Positions 8,269-18,273 of a stretch of DNA of 64,000 nucleotides are shown piece after piece (position 1 is the first letter of the stretch; every line of letters starts with the position of its first letter). Source of the DNA: Bacteroidales bacterium (GTDB lineage Bacteria > Bacteroidota > Bacteroidia > Bacteroidales > UBA932); the NCBI GenBank assembly GCA_017934185.1, contig JAGBJY010000017.1, forward strand, positions 1-64,000, given 5' to 3'. The notes under the pieces were generated by a model. That model was not told the origin of the DNA and did not search any database. It was given only the letters and a program-made list of their open reading frames with translations. The translations under genes and the position numbers were made by a program.

Positions 8269-11200
8269 TTAAAAATAAGTATCATTGATCCATACCGGGA
8301 AGGTTTCCTTCAGGTTTGTCCTTATGTTCCAATCTTTGACGAGGTCGGCATATTCGGCCTTGAAACGGATATCGGCCCTTATGAAATAGTTGTCCATTAC
8401 GAAGATTTCCTGCCAGCGTTTATATCCGCCATATTTTTTGTCTTCCAGATGGGAGTCATTTTCGATGGTGAAGCTGGTGAATCGGCCATATTTTTCAACG
8501 TTGGCGGGAGGCGTCTCAACATTATGGAGTGAACGGGGCCTTTCTCTTGTTGGGAAACCCCGAAAATACCAGTAGTTGCCGGTGACTTCCGCCGATGCGG
8601 GGGTAAGCTGAATAATGTTTTTGTTGGTTCCTGTCAAATTCGTAAACGCATACGAAACGTAGTAATGCACGTAATCCATATCATAATAGAGCGTCCGGAA
8701 TTTGGGAACAACGGTTAAGTCAATGGACGATATGACGTCTTCGATGTTTTTTACGCCCCTGGGGGTCTGGATGGTGGCAGAGTGACCGTCGTATTCGAAG
8801 ACGGGAATCTCTTCCTCGTTAGGATTTGGATTCTGGATGGTTTTGAAGGTAAAAGCATAATCACCGGTATAAAGCCGGTAATTTGTGGCGCCGATATCAT
8901 TCCGTCCGTAATCAATGCAGGTGTAGAAATCAAATTCGTATCGGCTGTTCCTTGACTTGATTCTTACGGACGTGTCTGCGTTGTAATTGAACCACTTATA
9001 ATCCTGGCCCCTGACGCTGTCCAGTTCCCAATACCCTGAGAGGCTTCCGTAGGGGTATAAATAGAGACGGAGCTCATCGTCGAGCTCAACCCAAGGCTGT
9101 GCATCCCAATCGTAAAACAGCGGCGCATTGTAATACATGAACTTATTGGCCCAATCGGCCCCCACGGAGTTCTTGCCGTTGAAAGTAACCGAATACTGGT
9201 CCGGATCTCCAGGAAGACGCTGATAAGAAAGCTCACCATCAATGCTGGAGGGGTACAGGCGTCCGGCGGCTTCTACCGGTAGCGGAGCGCTGGCAGGTGC
9301 TTTAATAATATCATAATACTCATTTGACGTATTCATGACTGTTACCACGGAGGCATCGGACAGCGTTCCGGTCACTTCATCGAATTTTATTCCTACGGGG
9401 ATGCAGGGCCCCCAGACCGGAGTAACAGTCATTACGTATTCCGCATTATAAGTATCGGTAGAGACTACTTCTTTTGTTGGGGTTGCCCCCACATACATGG
9501 CACAATGCTTCTTAAAATGAAACCATTCGTTTCCGGCTGTTGCCGGATTATCGGGGTCGATATTCTCTTCAGGCCAATCCGGGTCGTCCTTATGCCGGAT
9601 ATACAGCGTTACGTTGTACGGGATTGCCGCAAAATCCGGGTGAATATCCTGCGCCGTCTCTCCAAAGTTACTGAAGTCAAAACCGTACACGACTTCATAG
9701 TTGGTTGTTCCGTCGGCGTTGTCACCATTATGAATCCAACCATAAATTTTGATGAGGGATTTAGAATGAGGGTTGAACTCTGACAAAGGAAATCTGTCAA
9801 CTGGTTCAAAACCGGCCGTAACAATATAATCCAATGGGTTGATATTGGACGAAATGATAACAGGGAACGTCTTTATCCAGGTGTCGGCCTCGGCCGGGTC
9901 TCCCTCTCCGAGGTCTGCTCCGGCGTCAGTCAGGCCCAAGCCGGCATAGAAATTTATAGGATGGGCAATTTCCACTTCAGAGGGTGTCCAGATGTCATGG
10001 CCGATGTCCCCGCCCCATACTTCGACGAGGCCTTCATCGGCCCCCAATTTAGCCTTGAAAGTAATGGTGCCCCGGTAGCGGTAATCGGTGATGCGGTCTT
10101 CCCGGAGAAGATTATCGTCATAGTGTTCCATGGAAACGGGCTGGAGGTCTTCCGTGGAGATGCCGTTTCTAAGGCAATCGACGGCAATTTCCTCTTGTTT
10201 GAGAGAGGTCTCAAACGGGATTACGACGATTTCCTCCGGGAATACCTGAAGGTCTGCGGTACTGGTCCAGATGAAGCCGTCGGAGCTGTCGCTGCCTAGC
10301 CTGATAACCAGGCGCTTGTACTTATTGCGGATAATATCGAAGTTCTTTTTCATCGCCGGCTCATCCCCGAGATAGAGGCGGTATTTGAAGGAACGGTCGC
10401 CGTATCCCGGTTTCGATGCCACAACGAACATGTCCAGGTAGGAGCAGTTTGCCACTTTGTCGCCCAGTTCGGCCGCCACTTTGTTCCAACGGGATGCTTC
10501 CACCGCGTCGTCATCGTCTGCGTAGAGGTCTCCCTGGCAGTTTTCCAGGAAATAAAAGGACACGGCCCTGCTTCTGTTGTCCGCATCCCGGAAGTCCAGG
10601 TTTTCCAGGTCATCGCCCGTGGTGGTGTCAATGACCCTGAGTTTGTTCCCATCCATCTGTTTGTAGCCGGCGCCCGTGCCGCAGTAGAAATAAGGAGCCG
10701 AGGTGTTGCTCCTGGCTGCGTTCACCTTGGCGGTCCGGATGGTCCAGCCGGCGTTTTCAAAGAGGCTTACGTCCAGGGTGATGTCATATTTGGCAAAGAG
10801 CCGCCTCACCGTAACCGTGAGCGGAGCATCCTGGGAGGCCAGGACAACACCGTTCATCATGCCGGACATGGGCATGCCGGCTTCCTCCATTTGCAGCATG
10901 GAGGAAGTATCCTCCAAGGTAAAAAGGAGTGCTTCCAAGTCGCTTTCTTTGAGGTTTGGCCTGTTGGAGACATAGTTCTCCAGAGTCTCCTTCTGCGATT
11001 CCGGCGGGTTCACCAGGACCCACACGTCCAGGCGCTGCTCGTTTCCCTGCGCATCCAATCCCACGGGCAGCGGCCACTCAAAGTTCTTGTCCCGGGTATA
11101 GAGGGCAATGGGCCTGCCGTCGGCATAAGTCCAGACGCTCTTCTGAGGGTCATCGGCCCGGAAGGCAAAGAGGTAGGCGCAGCGGAAGCCCTCAACCTCC

Positions 11201-11379
11201 GTGGAAACCACGGATTTGGTCCCCTGGACTTCTTGCTCGGAGGTGAGGGCGATGCGTACGGAAGCTATGTCTCCCGGTTGCCCCGTTGCGGGAAACGCCG
11301 GGGATACCGGCTCGTTTTCAGGAAGGCATCCCGTGAGGAAAAAAAGGCACAGCAGAAGAGGAAAGGTGTACTTTTTCAT
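8269..11379 (-). CDS. Large DUF4906-type fimbrial lipoprotein (probable tip or accessory subunit)
   Basis: 1036 aa. Lipoprotein signal MKKYTFPLLLCLFFLTGC. The N-terminal third follows the FimA/Mfa pattern: a segment around VWTYADGRP, then RRLFAKYDITLDVSLF, as in the subunit N-terminal domain. FLENCQGDLY near residue 278 matches a DUF4906 hallmark shared with the neighbouring 545-aa protein. The remaining 700 residues are unrecognised beta-rich sequence with many aromatics. It is the last gene of the fimbrial run, 17 bp behind the previous stop. A tip-adhesin role is inferred from size and position. Confidence 0.65.
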   Translation of the reverse strand: MKKYTFPLLLCLFFLTGCLPENEPVSPAFPATGQPGDIASVRIALTSEQEVQGTKSVVSTEVEGFRCAYLFAFRADDPQKSVWTYADGRPIALYTRDKNFEWPLPVGLDAQGNEQRLDVWVLVNPPESQKETLENYVSNRPNLKESDLEALLFTLEDTSSMLQMEEAGMPMSGMMNGVVLASQDAPLTVTVRRLFAKYDITLDVSLFENAGWTIRTAKVNAARSNTSAPYFYCGTGAGYKQMDGNKLRVIDTTTGDDLENLDFRDADNRSRAVSFYFLENCQGDLYADDDDAVEASRWNKVAAELGDKVANCSYLDMFVVASKPGYGDRSFKYRLYLGDEPAMKKNFDIIRNKYKRLVIRLGSDSSDGFIWTSTADLQVFPEEIVVIPFETSLKQEEIAVDCLRNGISTEDLQPVSMEHYDDNLLREDRITDYRYRGTITFKAKLGADEGLVEVWGGDIGHDIWTPSEVEIAHPINFYAGLGLTDAGADLGEGDPAEADTWIKTFPVIISSNINPLDYIVTAGFEPVDRFPLSEFNPHSKSLIKIYGWIHNGDNADGTTNYEVVYGFDFSNFGETAQDIHPDFAAIPYNVTLYIRHKDDPDWPEENIDPDNPATAGNEWFHFKKHCAMYVGATPTKEVVSTDTYNAEYVMTVTPVWGPCIPVGIKFDEVTGTLSDASVVTVMNTSNEYYDIIKAPASAPLPVEAAGRLYPSSIDGELSYQRLPGDPDQYSVTFNGKNSVGADWANKFMYYNAPLFYDWDAQPWVELDDELRLYLYPYGSLSGYWELDSVRGQDYKWFNYNADTSVRIKSRNSRYEFDFYTCIDYGRNDIGATNYRLYTGDYAFTFKTIQNPNPNEEEIPVFEYDGHSATIQTPRGVKNIEDVISSIDLTVVPKFRTLYYDMDYVHYYVSYAFTNLTGTNKNIIQLTPASAEVTGNYWYFRGFPTRERPRSLHNVETPPANVEKYGRFTSFTIENDSHLEDKKYGGYKRWQEIFVMDNYFIRADIRFKAEYADLVKDWNIRTNLKETFPVWINDTYF

Positions 11380-11396
11380 ATCTTGGTATCAATGGT

Positions 11397-13034
11397 TTAC
11401 AGGTTTATCTCAGGATCATCATCCCAGCCGTCGTTCCAGAGGGAGATGGAAAGGGTGGCACTGGCGCTGAGCTCGTTATGGACAGCCCGCACGGTGACAG
11501 ACCCTTGTGTGGCAGAGCCCAGTACCGTCACATCGCCGGCCGAAACGCTCACTTTGCCGCTGTTGGTGGCAGGGGAAACGCTTGGGAGGCTCCACTGGGC
11601 CGATGCCGTGATGTCCTCCGCCGTAGCGATGTCCCCGTTTTTCACCCGGAAGGCTTTGAGTTGCCGATGTCCGCCTGCAACGACGGTGGTGCCCTCAAGG
11701 CTGCCGCCGTCGGAGCGGGTGATGAGGAGGGAATAGCTGTCCGCGAAGGTAACGTTGACCGTGGCGGAAGCCGTCCGTTCCGAGAAATCGGCCCCGGAAG
11801 GGGTGTAATGGGCGGTAATGGTAGCCGTGCCGATGGCCTGCCCGGTCACGATGCCGGCTGCATCCACCGTAGCTACCAAAGGGTTGGAAGAGCTCCAGGA
11901 GGCACTTCCCGCCGGCAGGCCTGCGCTGGAGGAGGAGGCCGAGGGATAGAGGACCGTCCTTGTGAGCGTTGGCGTCAGGGAGCAGGTTTCCCCAAGCTGG
12001 ATGGTCTGGGCGGAAGGGGAGAGGGAAAGCGAGTAATCCGTCACCGTGACCCCCAGGTCATGTTTCCAGTCAGAGTCAAAGTCGTCCACCCGGGCCGAGT
12101 GATAGACAAGGGTCCAGGCGTAACGGCGGTTCCGCTGGATGTCAAAATTCGTGGTGGCGTTTGCGCCCAGGTAACTGCGGTAGGTTACCGTTCCGTCGTA
12201 CTTTCCCGTGGACTCCACCTCCACCTGAAGGTAGGTGAGCCTTTCTGCCATGGCGCCCACAGAGGCGTTTTTGTCCCCGGCCTTGTTTTCGGATGCCGTG
12301 ATGCCGCTCAGCGTTCCCTGGCAGTTTTCCGGGACATAGAAGGTGGCCGAGAGGCTGTTGGTGCCGGATCCGGAGGCCGTCTCCAGCTCCTGGAAAGCGA
12401 GCATATCGGCGGAACCGCTGGCCGCAGAAACGTCAAAAGGTTTCAGGACAGCGTTCATGTTAAAGACCCGGGCTCTTTTGATTCTGGCACCCGCCCAGTC
12501 ACAGGAGAGCGAGGCCGTCACCTTTGCTAAAAGGCGTTTTACGGGGATGGTGGTCGTGGGTGTCACGCCCGGTTCATACTCAAGGGCACCGGCCATGGGT
12601 ATGCCCCGGCCATTGACCCCGGCAAGGGTGCCCGTGTAGTCGGGAATCGTGTAAGCGAAAGAGGACAGTCCGGATTCATTTGCCGGAAGAGCCGTGGAAA
12701 CGTCCCCCATGTTCACCAGAGCATAAAGTTTATATGTTTTCTGCTCCTCCAGCATGAAAGTAAGGCCGGAGAAAGAGTTTGAGTACGTCTTGTCAACGAG
12801 CGTTCCGTTCTGGTACACACCGATGACTACGCCTGTTCGCTTGGTCTCAATGGACGCGTCCGTCAGGATGGACTTAGTCTCCACTGTCTCCGGGGCCTCT
12901 TCCTCAATGCAGAAGCCTATTCTCTCCCCGGGGAATCCGAGCGGCAGGTGGTCGTAGTCGGCTTCCCTTTGGCAGGAGGCCGGCAGGAGGACCGTTCCCA
13001 GTACGAACGCCGAAATGAATCGATGATACTTCAT
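11397..13034 (-). CDS. DUF4906-type fimbrial lipoprotein with a bacterial Ig-like (Big_2) domain
   Basis: 545 aa. The lipobox LLPASC is near residue 21. KRLLAKVTASLSCDW and FYVPENCQGTL place the N-terminal half in the fimbrial DUF4906 group. Residues about 335-430 resemble a Big_2 Ig-like fold: SLSPSAQTIQLGETCSL, then SSNPLVATVDAAGIVTGQA and a GTATITA strand. A second, weaker Ig-like module follows to the C-terminus. Such modules often extend adhesins from the surface. It sits 15 bp after the previous gene and 17 bp before the next, so it is probably cotranscribed. Adhesin function is inferred. Confidence 0.68.
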   Translation of the reverse strand: MKYHRFISAFVLGTVLLPASCQREADYDHLPLGFPGERIGFCIEEEAPETVETKSILTDASIETKRTGVVIGVYQNGTLVDKTYSNSFSGLTFMLEEQKTYKLYALVNMGDVSTALPANESGLSSFAYTIPDYTGTLAGVNGRGIPMAGALEYEPGVTPTTTIPVKRLLAKVTASLSCDWAGARIKRARVFNMNAVLKPFDVSAASGSADMLAFQELETASGSGTNSLSATFYVPENCQGTLSGITASENKAGDKNASVGAMAERLTYLQVEVESTGKYDGTVTYRSYLGANATTNFDIQRNRRYAWTLVYHSARVDDFDSDWKHDLGVTVTDYSLSLSPSAQTIQLGETCSLTPTLTRTVLYPSASSSSAGLPAGSASWSSSNPLVATVDAAGIVTGQAIGTATITAHYTPSGADFSERTASATVNVTFADSYSLLITRSDGGSLEGTTVVAGGHRQLKAFRVKNGDIATAEDITASAQWSLPSVSPATNSGKVSVSAGDVTVLGSATQGSVTVRAVHNELSASATLSISLWNDGWDDDPEINL

Positions 13035-13049
13035 ATCTTGGGCTTTGGG

Positions 13050-14186
13050 TTAACTGTTCTCGCTTACGTTATAGGTGCCATCCCATTCACTGGTTACGAT
13101 GGTGTAGGTAATGTCGAGGGAGTCCTCCCAGTAATCAATGACCTCCGGATCCTTGCTTCCCACACCGCGGATAACGACGTTGCTGACCGAATAGATGTGG
13201 TTACGGGCCATCTCAGGCACGTTGATTTGGTAGTACATCGTATCGCCGCCCATTTCGGTCTCAATGACGATGCGGGTGCAGCGGGGTGTCCAGGGGCCTG
13301 ACATCTGGTGGGTATCGCTGCCGACAGGCGTGGCGTTCGGGTAGGCATAAAATGAATTGACAACCGCATACGGTCGGGCATAGGTGGAAAGGCTTTGGTT
13401 GATACCGGTATTGCCGACAAGAGCGTCAATGTTGAGATTACTCCGGCTGGTGTGCCAACCTCCGGCATTATACCATGCACTGCTCGCAGCGCTGAGTTCG
13501 TCGTAGAGGTAATCACTGCCGTAGCGCGATGTGGTATACAGATTTGTGAGATAGATACTTTTGAGGGTGAATAGTTTATCAAGAAGGTGCGGTTTGTCTC
13601 TGAAATCCACTGCCACCTGGGTGACATCCACACGGGAAACCAGTCTTGTTACCGTAATGGACACCGGCTCCGGCGTAAACGTTCCTTCCACATCCGTCGG
13701 GTTGTAGTTGCTTGCCGAAGGTGTAAGCGGCGTGCTGCCGAACATCATAAAGCCACCGCTCGTGCTGTTGTCGCTCAGATACGAGACCTTGTCGGTGAGG
13801 TCGTGCGGAGTCCGGACGCCTGACGGCGTCAGTGCATTAAGCCCGGAGGTCGGGTAGTTTACCACTGCATAGATTGTGTAGTCACGATGGGCGCGGAGCT
13901 TCATCTGAATGGGGGATGCCGACGAGGATGTACCGTAGGCTACCCATCCGCTGGCGTCATCAAAGGCGAAGACGGCCCAGTGGTCAATCTGGGTCTCCCA
14001 GAAGTCCTGCAGGCTTGGTTTTGTGGGATTAGCGTTTCCATTAGCGGAGAATACCATCGGGACGAGTTCTTCGTCCCCGGTAGGAGCATCCGGGTCGATG
14101 GGCGGGAGCGGTTTGGCACAGGACAACGCCGTCATGGCCGTCATCATCAGAAGCCCGCGCATAAAAGATGCAAAATGACTTTTCAT
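13050..14186 (-). CDS. Fimbrial accessory subunit lipoprotein, FimA/Mfa-like
   Basis: 378 aa from the ATG at 14186, which follows the upstream stop as TGATATG; an in-frame ATG at 14198 is the alternative. Signal MTAMTALSCA gives a lipobox Cys. The pattern of a short acidic linker, an AVFAFDD segment, YTIYAVVNYP and TRLVSRVDVTQVAVDF is shared with the other fimbrial subunits here. It ends in a beta-rich C-terminal part with MYYQINVPEM. It lies between the Mfa2-like anchor gene and the DUF4906 genes, the usual place for minor FimC/D/E- or Mfa3-5-like subunits. The exact role is unknown. Confidence 0.6.
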   Translation of the reverse strand: MKSHFASFMRGLLMMTAMTALSCAKPLPPIDPDAPTGDEELVPMVFSANGNANPTKPSLQDFWETQIDHWAVFAFDDASGWVAYGTSSSASPIQMKLRAHRDYTIYAVVNYPTSGLNALTPSGVRTPHDLTDKVSYLSDNSTSGGFMMFGSTPLTPSASNYNPTDVEGTFTPEPVSITVTRLVSRVDVTQVAVDFRDKPHLLDKLFTLKSIYLTNLYTTSRYGSDYLYDELSAASSAWYNAGGWHTSRSNLNIDALVGNTGINQSLSTYARPYAVVNSFYAYPNATPVGSDTHQMSGPWTPRCTRIVIETEMGGDTMYYQINVPEMARNHIYSVSNVVIRGVGSKDPEVIDYWEDSLDITYTIVTSEWDGTYNVSENS

Positions 14187-14187
14187 A

Positions 14188-15036
14188 TCAGTATTCATAA
14201 TTAATGGTCTCCTGCGACCAGGGACTTACGCTCACGTTAACGGTATGTTCCTGGTAGTCAATGACGATATCCACATCGGGGAGGTTCTTTTCAGTCCATG
14301 TCATACCGCCTTGGTCCAGGAGGTCTGCATAAAGGTCAAAAGTAGCGGTGTGACCTGTCCTTTCCGCATATCCTTCTTGTCCGTAAAGCTCCATCACAAG
14401 GTTTTTGTCTCCCTGGCGCGGCAGGTTAAACTCAAAAAAGCCGATGCTTTTTTCTTTAGGGCGGAACTCAAACGGTGCCCGCACAGGCACTCCGGTGAAA
14501 CCGTCAATGCCCGCCGTATTGCTGCGGATGAGGATATAGAAAGGGAAACGGCCCATGGCGGACAGGAAGGTCTCGTAGCCGATGAACCGGACCTTGACAT
14601 GGCAGTACTCTTTCACGAACTCTATAGGCACCGTGAAGGATTCCTCCCGGACGTTCTCCATATATGTAGCGCGGTACAGCGGGGCATAATCCCATCCCGG
14701 AGGCACCGTCCACTCAGAACCGTTCTGCGTCATCGTTTCGCTGCCGATCAGCCCATAGCCCTTCACTGCCATCGTGCTCCTGACGACGAAGTGGAACTTC
14801 TCATCAAGGTTTTCCGTCTGGATGTTAGCGACCGAGGCATGGCCGGCATCCATCTGGAGACCCTTCGGATGGGCGTACACGTTGAGATAGACATTGTCAT
14901 AGGCCTCGAAACGCTCGCTGTTGGCAAGCTGGAAATACAGAAAGCTGGGACAGTCCGTCCGGTTCTCAAGGACTAAGCTGCGGCAAGAGGAGAAGCTTAG
15001 CGCAACAGTTATTAATGATAACAATAATCGCTTCAT
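14188..15036 (-). CDS. Mfa2/FimB-like fimbrial anchor lipoprotein
   Basis: 282 aa from the ATG at 15036; longer in-frame starts at 15042 and 15105 are less likely because they precede the signal peptide. MKRLLLSLITVALSFSSC is a lipoprotein signal. The mature start, with a Cys-Pro motif in NRTDCPSFLYFQ, is typical of the Mfa2/FimB family, which anchors the fimbrial shaft to the outer membrane and limits its length. It ends with a beta-strand pattern, VDIVIDYQEHTVNVSV. It directly follows the major-subunit gene across a hairpin-bearing gap. Confidence 0.75.
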   Translation of the reverse strand: MKRLLLSLITVALSFSSCRSLVLENRTDCPSFLYFQLANSERFEAYDNVYLNVYAHPKGLQMDAGHASVANIQTENLDEKFHFVVRSTMAVKGYGLIGSETMTQNGSEWTVPPGWDYAPLYRATYMENVREESFTVPIEFVKEYCHVKVRFIGYETFLSAMGRFPFYILIRSNTAGIDGFTGVPVRAPFEFRPKEKSIGFFEFNLPRQGDKNLVMELYGQEGYAERTGHTATFDLYADLLDQGGMTWTEKNLPDVDIVIDYQEHTVNVSVSPWSQETINYEY

Positions 15037-15062
15037 ATACATTATCCCGCTGAAGGAGTGGC

Positions 15063-15099
15063 AGGGAGGGCCCCAAGAGCCAGAGGGAACACCCTCCCT
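15063..15099 (-). promoter_or_regulatory. Hairpin between the major fimbrial subunit and the anchor gene
   Basis: AGGGAGGG and CCCTCCCT form an 8-bp GC-rich stem around a 21-base loop, in the 84-base gap between the major-subunit stop and the anchor start. There is no U-run. It could protect or attenuate the transcript and set more subunit than anchor. Confidence 0.5.
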
Positions 15100-15120
15100 T
15101 ATCATCTGTCAGTCTCCAGA

Positions 15121-16260
15121 CTAGAACTCGTAATTGAGATGAGTAATTGTAGGATTCCAAGGATCCACGGTAATGGTATAGGTCTCCTTGCCCACCTTGA
15201 TGCCTTCGTCAGAGCTGTCGTCGTCTTTGCCAAGCATGGTGATATTGATGTTATCAATCTTGTAGATGGTGTTGGCGGCGAGAACGGGCAGGTCAAGCAC
15301 ATAGTAAGTGTCTTGATTGATAGCTACGTCGGATTTTGTTACGTGAGCTTGAATCACGAGACGTGTATGCCGGGCTCCCCATGAGCTATCATTGGAGTCG
15401 CCATCGGTGGCGTTCGGGAACGCAAAGAGGACACGGTTAAGATCGGTCTTTACACCGGCTACAGTACAATCCTTACTATAAACATCGGTCACTACGGAAG
15501 GAGCGCCGGCTTCTTCTTTCATCTTATTGTACCAATTACCCTCAATCGCATACTGAGAATCGGGTAGAAGGATTGGCTGAACAGTGGTTTCGGCAGTCGC
15601 AGTCAGACCTTGGACGCCGATGGGGCTCTTTCCCATAACGTTTTTCAAATAGAGTTTTTTCACGGTGAAAGTGGCGTCTTTCAGCGAGTTATTGGAGAAA
15701 TTAACGGTTACACCGTCAAGTTGGATACAGGCAGCCAGACGCTTCACGAAGATGCTGACAGGCTGGGGCGATCCGCCGGAACCGTTGTTGTTGTAATCGG
15801 TAACAGTCACGGTATTCTTTCCGGACATTACGAGGTCGGTTTCGCTGTCGTTCTCGCCAAGGTCGGCAAGAGTGGCTTCAAACTCAGTCAGAAGCAGGCC
15901 GTCGGAACCGACAGTCCTGTATAGGCGACTGTGGTTAACAAGGGCGTAAACGGTTTTTGCTCCGGTCTTGGTGTTGATGGTCACCTGGGTGGTGTTGTCG
16001 ACTCCAAGATTGTCTTTGTAAACGTCGGTCTCAAGACGATTGTTAGCATCAAACACGAAAATCTGAACGTTGTTGATGTGAAAATCCTTCATAGAGGAGA
16101 TTGCGGCCTTGGATTCTTCGGCGGCACCGATACTAACAGTAATGGCGCCGTTGGCAAAAGATTCAGACTGTTTCACCTCTGGGGTGACAGTGTTCTTGTT
16201 GCAGGAAAGGGTCCCTGCGATGGCCGTGGCGGCCAGGAGAAAAAGGGTAGTTTTTTTCAT
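15121..16260 (-). CDS. Major fimbrial subunit, Mfa1/FimA-like (type V pilus)
   Basis: 379 aa from the ATG at 16260, where MKKTTLFLLAATAIAGTLSC forms a lipoprotein signal; the longer frame to 16584 lies inside the upstream gene. Family features are an FHINNVQIFVFD strand early, TVYALVNHSRLYRTV, VKRLAACIQLDGV in the N-terminal domain and YYVLDLPVLAANTIYKIDN near the C-terminus. The C-terminal beta strand DPWNPTITHLNYEF fits the donor strand used in type V pilus assembly. The lipidated precursor would be exported, cleaved and polymerised by strand exchange. Codon use looks less GC-rich than in its neighbours. Confidence 0.75.
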   Translation of the reverse strand: MKKTTLFLLAATAIAGTLSCNKNTVTPEVKQSESFANGAITVSIGAAEESKAAISSMKDFHINNVQIFVFDANNRLETDVYKDNLGVDNTTQVTINTKTGAKTVYALVNHSRLYRTVGSDGLLLTEFEATLADLGENDSETDLVMSGKNTVTVTDYNNNGSGGSPQPVSIFVKRLAACIQLDGVTVNFSNNSLKDATFTVKKLYLKNVMGKSPIGVQGLTATAETTVQPILLPDSQYAIEGNWYNKMKEEAGAPSVVTDVYSKDCTVAGVKTDLNRVLFAFPNATDGDSNDSSWGARHTRLVIQAHVTKSDVAINQDTYYVLDLPVLAANTIYKIDNINITMLGKDDDSSDEGIKVGKETYTITVDPWNPTITHLNYEF

Positions 16261-16292
16261 AAAAATAAAGATTATGTGAATGAAACAGGTTG

Positions 16293-18266
16293 TCAGATGT
16301 CCAGGGCCCCATCGTCCTCGCGGTTCAGTCCGTAGCGCTGGATGAGGACATAGATTTCCGGGTCCAGGTTGCCGCGGAATACGTAGCTGCGGTCTTCCCG
16401 GCAGGCATCCAGGTAGTGCTGGACAGCGTTCTGGTCGTCCCGGTTGCGGGCATACACCAGCGCCAGCATGTAATTCACCGGCGGCGTGCGGGGCAAGTCT
16501 TTGAGGATGGAAAGGGCCGATGCATTGTAGTCCAGCGACACATAGGCAATGGCGGTGTTGTAGTCGCGGTAGTCCCTCAGGCACTGGAGCGCCTTCTCGT
16601 ATTCCCGCTCCTTCAGGAAGTGGACGCCTTTCATGTAAAGCGTGTCCAGTTCGGTGGTGTGCACCGTGTCCTTGATCATGCCTTTGCGGTGCAGGAAGAA
16701 GTCAAAACGTACGGTCCGGAGGCGGGGATACAGTTTCTCCCTCAGGTAACGGTAGCAGGGGGCTTCCTGCAACTGCTTTTCCCGCTCGTCGGCATCGGCA
16801 ATTTCCAAAGACTTCATATAGAAGCGTTTGTCCGCGGGCGTGAGGACGCTGTCCTGGTCTACCAGCACCGACAGGTAAGCCCAGTTTTCGCCGTTGGAAC
16901 GGGAGAGGAAGCCGATGGGCCGGGCCGTTTCCCGCAGCTCCTGTCCTGTATCGTCCACCACCAGGGAGAAGCTGTTCCGCCGGACGGAATCCCGGTAATG
17001 CCGGATGTACTGTTTGAAATAATCGGCCACGGAGGCGGCTCTTTTCTGCGAAAGGCTCAAGTTGGACGCCTCCCTTCCTTCCGGGGAAGCCGATGCCGCG
17101 ATGACGATGGAGTCCAGGTCGAAGGTCTCGTTCTCCAGCAGTTCCCGGACGTTTCCCCGGATGCGGCCGATTTCCAGGGCGTTGTTCCCCAGTGCCAGGT
17201 CAATATCGGCCTTTCCCTGGGCAAAGTCCACGTAGCAGGCGGTGTTGGCGGCGGCGCGGCGCTCCAGCACCCGGCTCAGATAGTGATCGGTCTCATCCAC
17301 GAAGGAAGAAAGCGAGCTGATGTAGAAGGTGAGGGCTTCGGAGCGGGGCATGGTGTACAGGTGCCGCTCCTGCTCATATATGTCGCCCGACAGCACCACG
17401 TCCACTTTCCTGAGCTTGGGCCGCGTACGGATGGTCTGGGTGTACTGGTACACAAAATTCCCCTCGATGTCCCTGAGGACGGTATCCAGCCGGATGCCCT
17501 CCGTGCGGATGGGCGCTTTCACCAGCTGCTCAAACTTTTTGCCCCGTTCCATCCAGAGCTTCTCATGGCGGCGTTTCATGTGGCCCCAGGTATAATGGAT
17601 AAGGGCGTCCTGCTCCGTGGGGCCGAAGACTGAACGGAAGTCTTCTTCGGCCACGAAGGTGCTGTCGTCGTGGAAGCGCCAGAGCTCGGGTAAATTCCTG
17701 GAAATCCAGATGTTCAGGTTGCGCCAGTCCACAAAGGCCGTGGAGTCGGTGATGATACTGCGCAAGTACTTGTCATACAGCTGGTAACCGCGGAGCTGGG
17801 CTTTGCGGAAATCGGCCCCCGTGATGATGACGGGCTCCAGGCGCAGGCTGTCTTCCAGCAGGAACATGTCCGGGTAGAAGACCAGTTGCCACCGGCTGTC
17901 CAGCATTTCCTCGGGAACCACCACTTCAAAGCGCAGGTCCACCCGGCCGTGCCGTTCGGCCACGTTTCGGAAGCGGGCGGTGATGACGGCGGCGTCAATG
18001 ACGTCATTGGCTACCATTTCTCCCGTATCTTCGTCCCGGATGGCTTTCATCAGGATGAGCTCGTTGCCGCCGTCGGCATCCCGTACCTTCAAAGTGTCCC
18101 GGTTGCCGGAACGGATGATTTTCCGTTCCTCGGCCATTTCGCTGCGCGAGAGCGCCAGCCGGGCCGACAGCTGTTTTTGCTGCACGGTGTTCAGTTTCCT
18201 GGGGCCGCCGCAGCTCATCGGCAACAGTAAAGCTGCAAACAGCAGCATGAGGGAAGTCTTTCGCAT
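16293..18266 (-). CDS. Fimbria-associated OmpA-like outer-membrane protein with TPR-like C-terminus
   Basis: 657 aa. Lipoprotein signal MRKTSLMLLFAALLLPMSCG. The N-terminal 300 residues are of the DUF3868 type seen next to fimbrial genes. ASASPEGREASNLSLSQKRA near residue 390 is the OmpA-like peptidoglycan-binding signature. The last 130 residues contain short helical repeats (LYMKGVHFLKEREYEKALQC) that look like TPRs. It probably links the fimbrial base or secretion site to the cell wall. It lies 7 bp after the DUF3575 gene and 32 bp before the major subunit, in the usual order of these loci. Confidence 0.68.
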   Translation of the reverse strand: MRKTSLMLLFAALLLPMSCGGPRKLNTVQQKQLSARLALSRSEMAEERKIIRSGNRDTLKVRDADGGNELILMKAIRDEDTGEMVANDVIDAAVITARFRNVAERHGRVDLRFEVVVPEEMLDSRWQLVFYPDMFLLEDSLRLEPVIITGADFRKAQLRGYQLYDKYLRSIITDSTAFVDWRNLNIWISRNLPELWRFHDDSTFVAEEDFRSVFGPTEQDALIHYTWGHMKRRHEKLWMERGKKFEQLVKAPIRTEGIRLDTVLRDIEGNFVYQYTQTIRTRPKLRKVDVVLSGDIYEQERHLYTMPRSEALTFYISSLSSFVDETDHYLSRVLERRAAANTACYVDFAQGKADIDLALGNNALEIGRIRGNVRELLENETFDLDSIVIAASASPEGREASNLSLSQKRAASVADYFKQYIRHYRDSVRRNSFSLVVDDTGQELRETARPIGFLSRSNGENWAYLSVLVDQDSVLTPADKRFYMKSLEIADADEREKQLQEAPCYRYLREKLYPRLRTVRFDFFLHRKGMIKDTVHTTELDTLYMKGVHFLKEREYEKALQCLRDYRDYNTAIAYVSLDYNASALSILKDLPRTPPVNYMLALVYARNRDDQNAVQHYLDACREDRSYVFRGNLDPEIYVLIQRYGLNREDDGALDI

Positions 18267-18273
18267 GGGGCAC

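Noticed and set aside
16261..16584. Extension of the major fimbrial subunit upstream of 16260
   Set aside because: It lies inside the OmpA-like gene; the signal peptide begins at the ATG at 16260.
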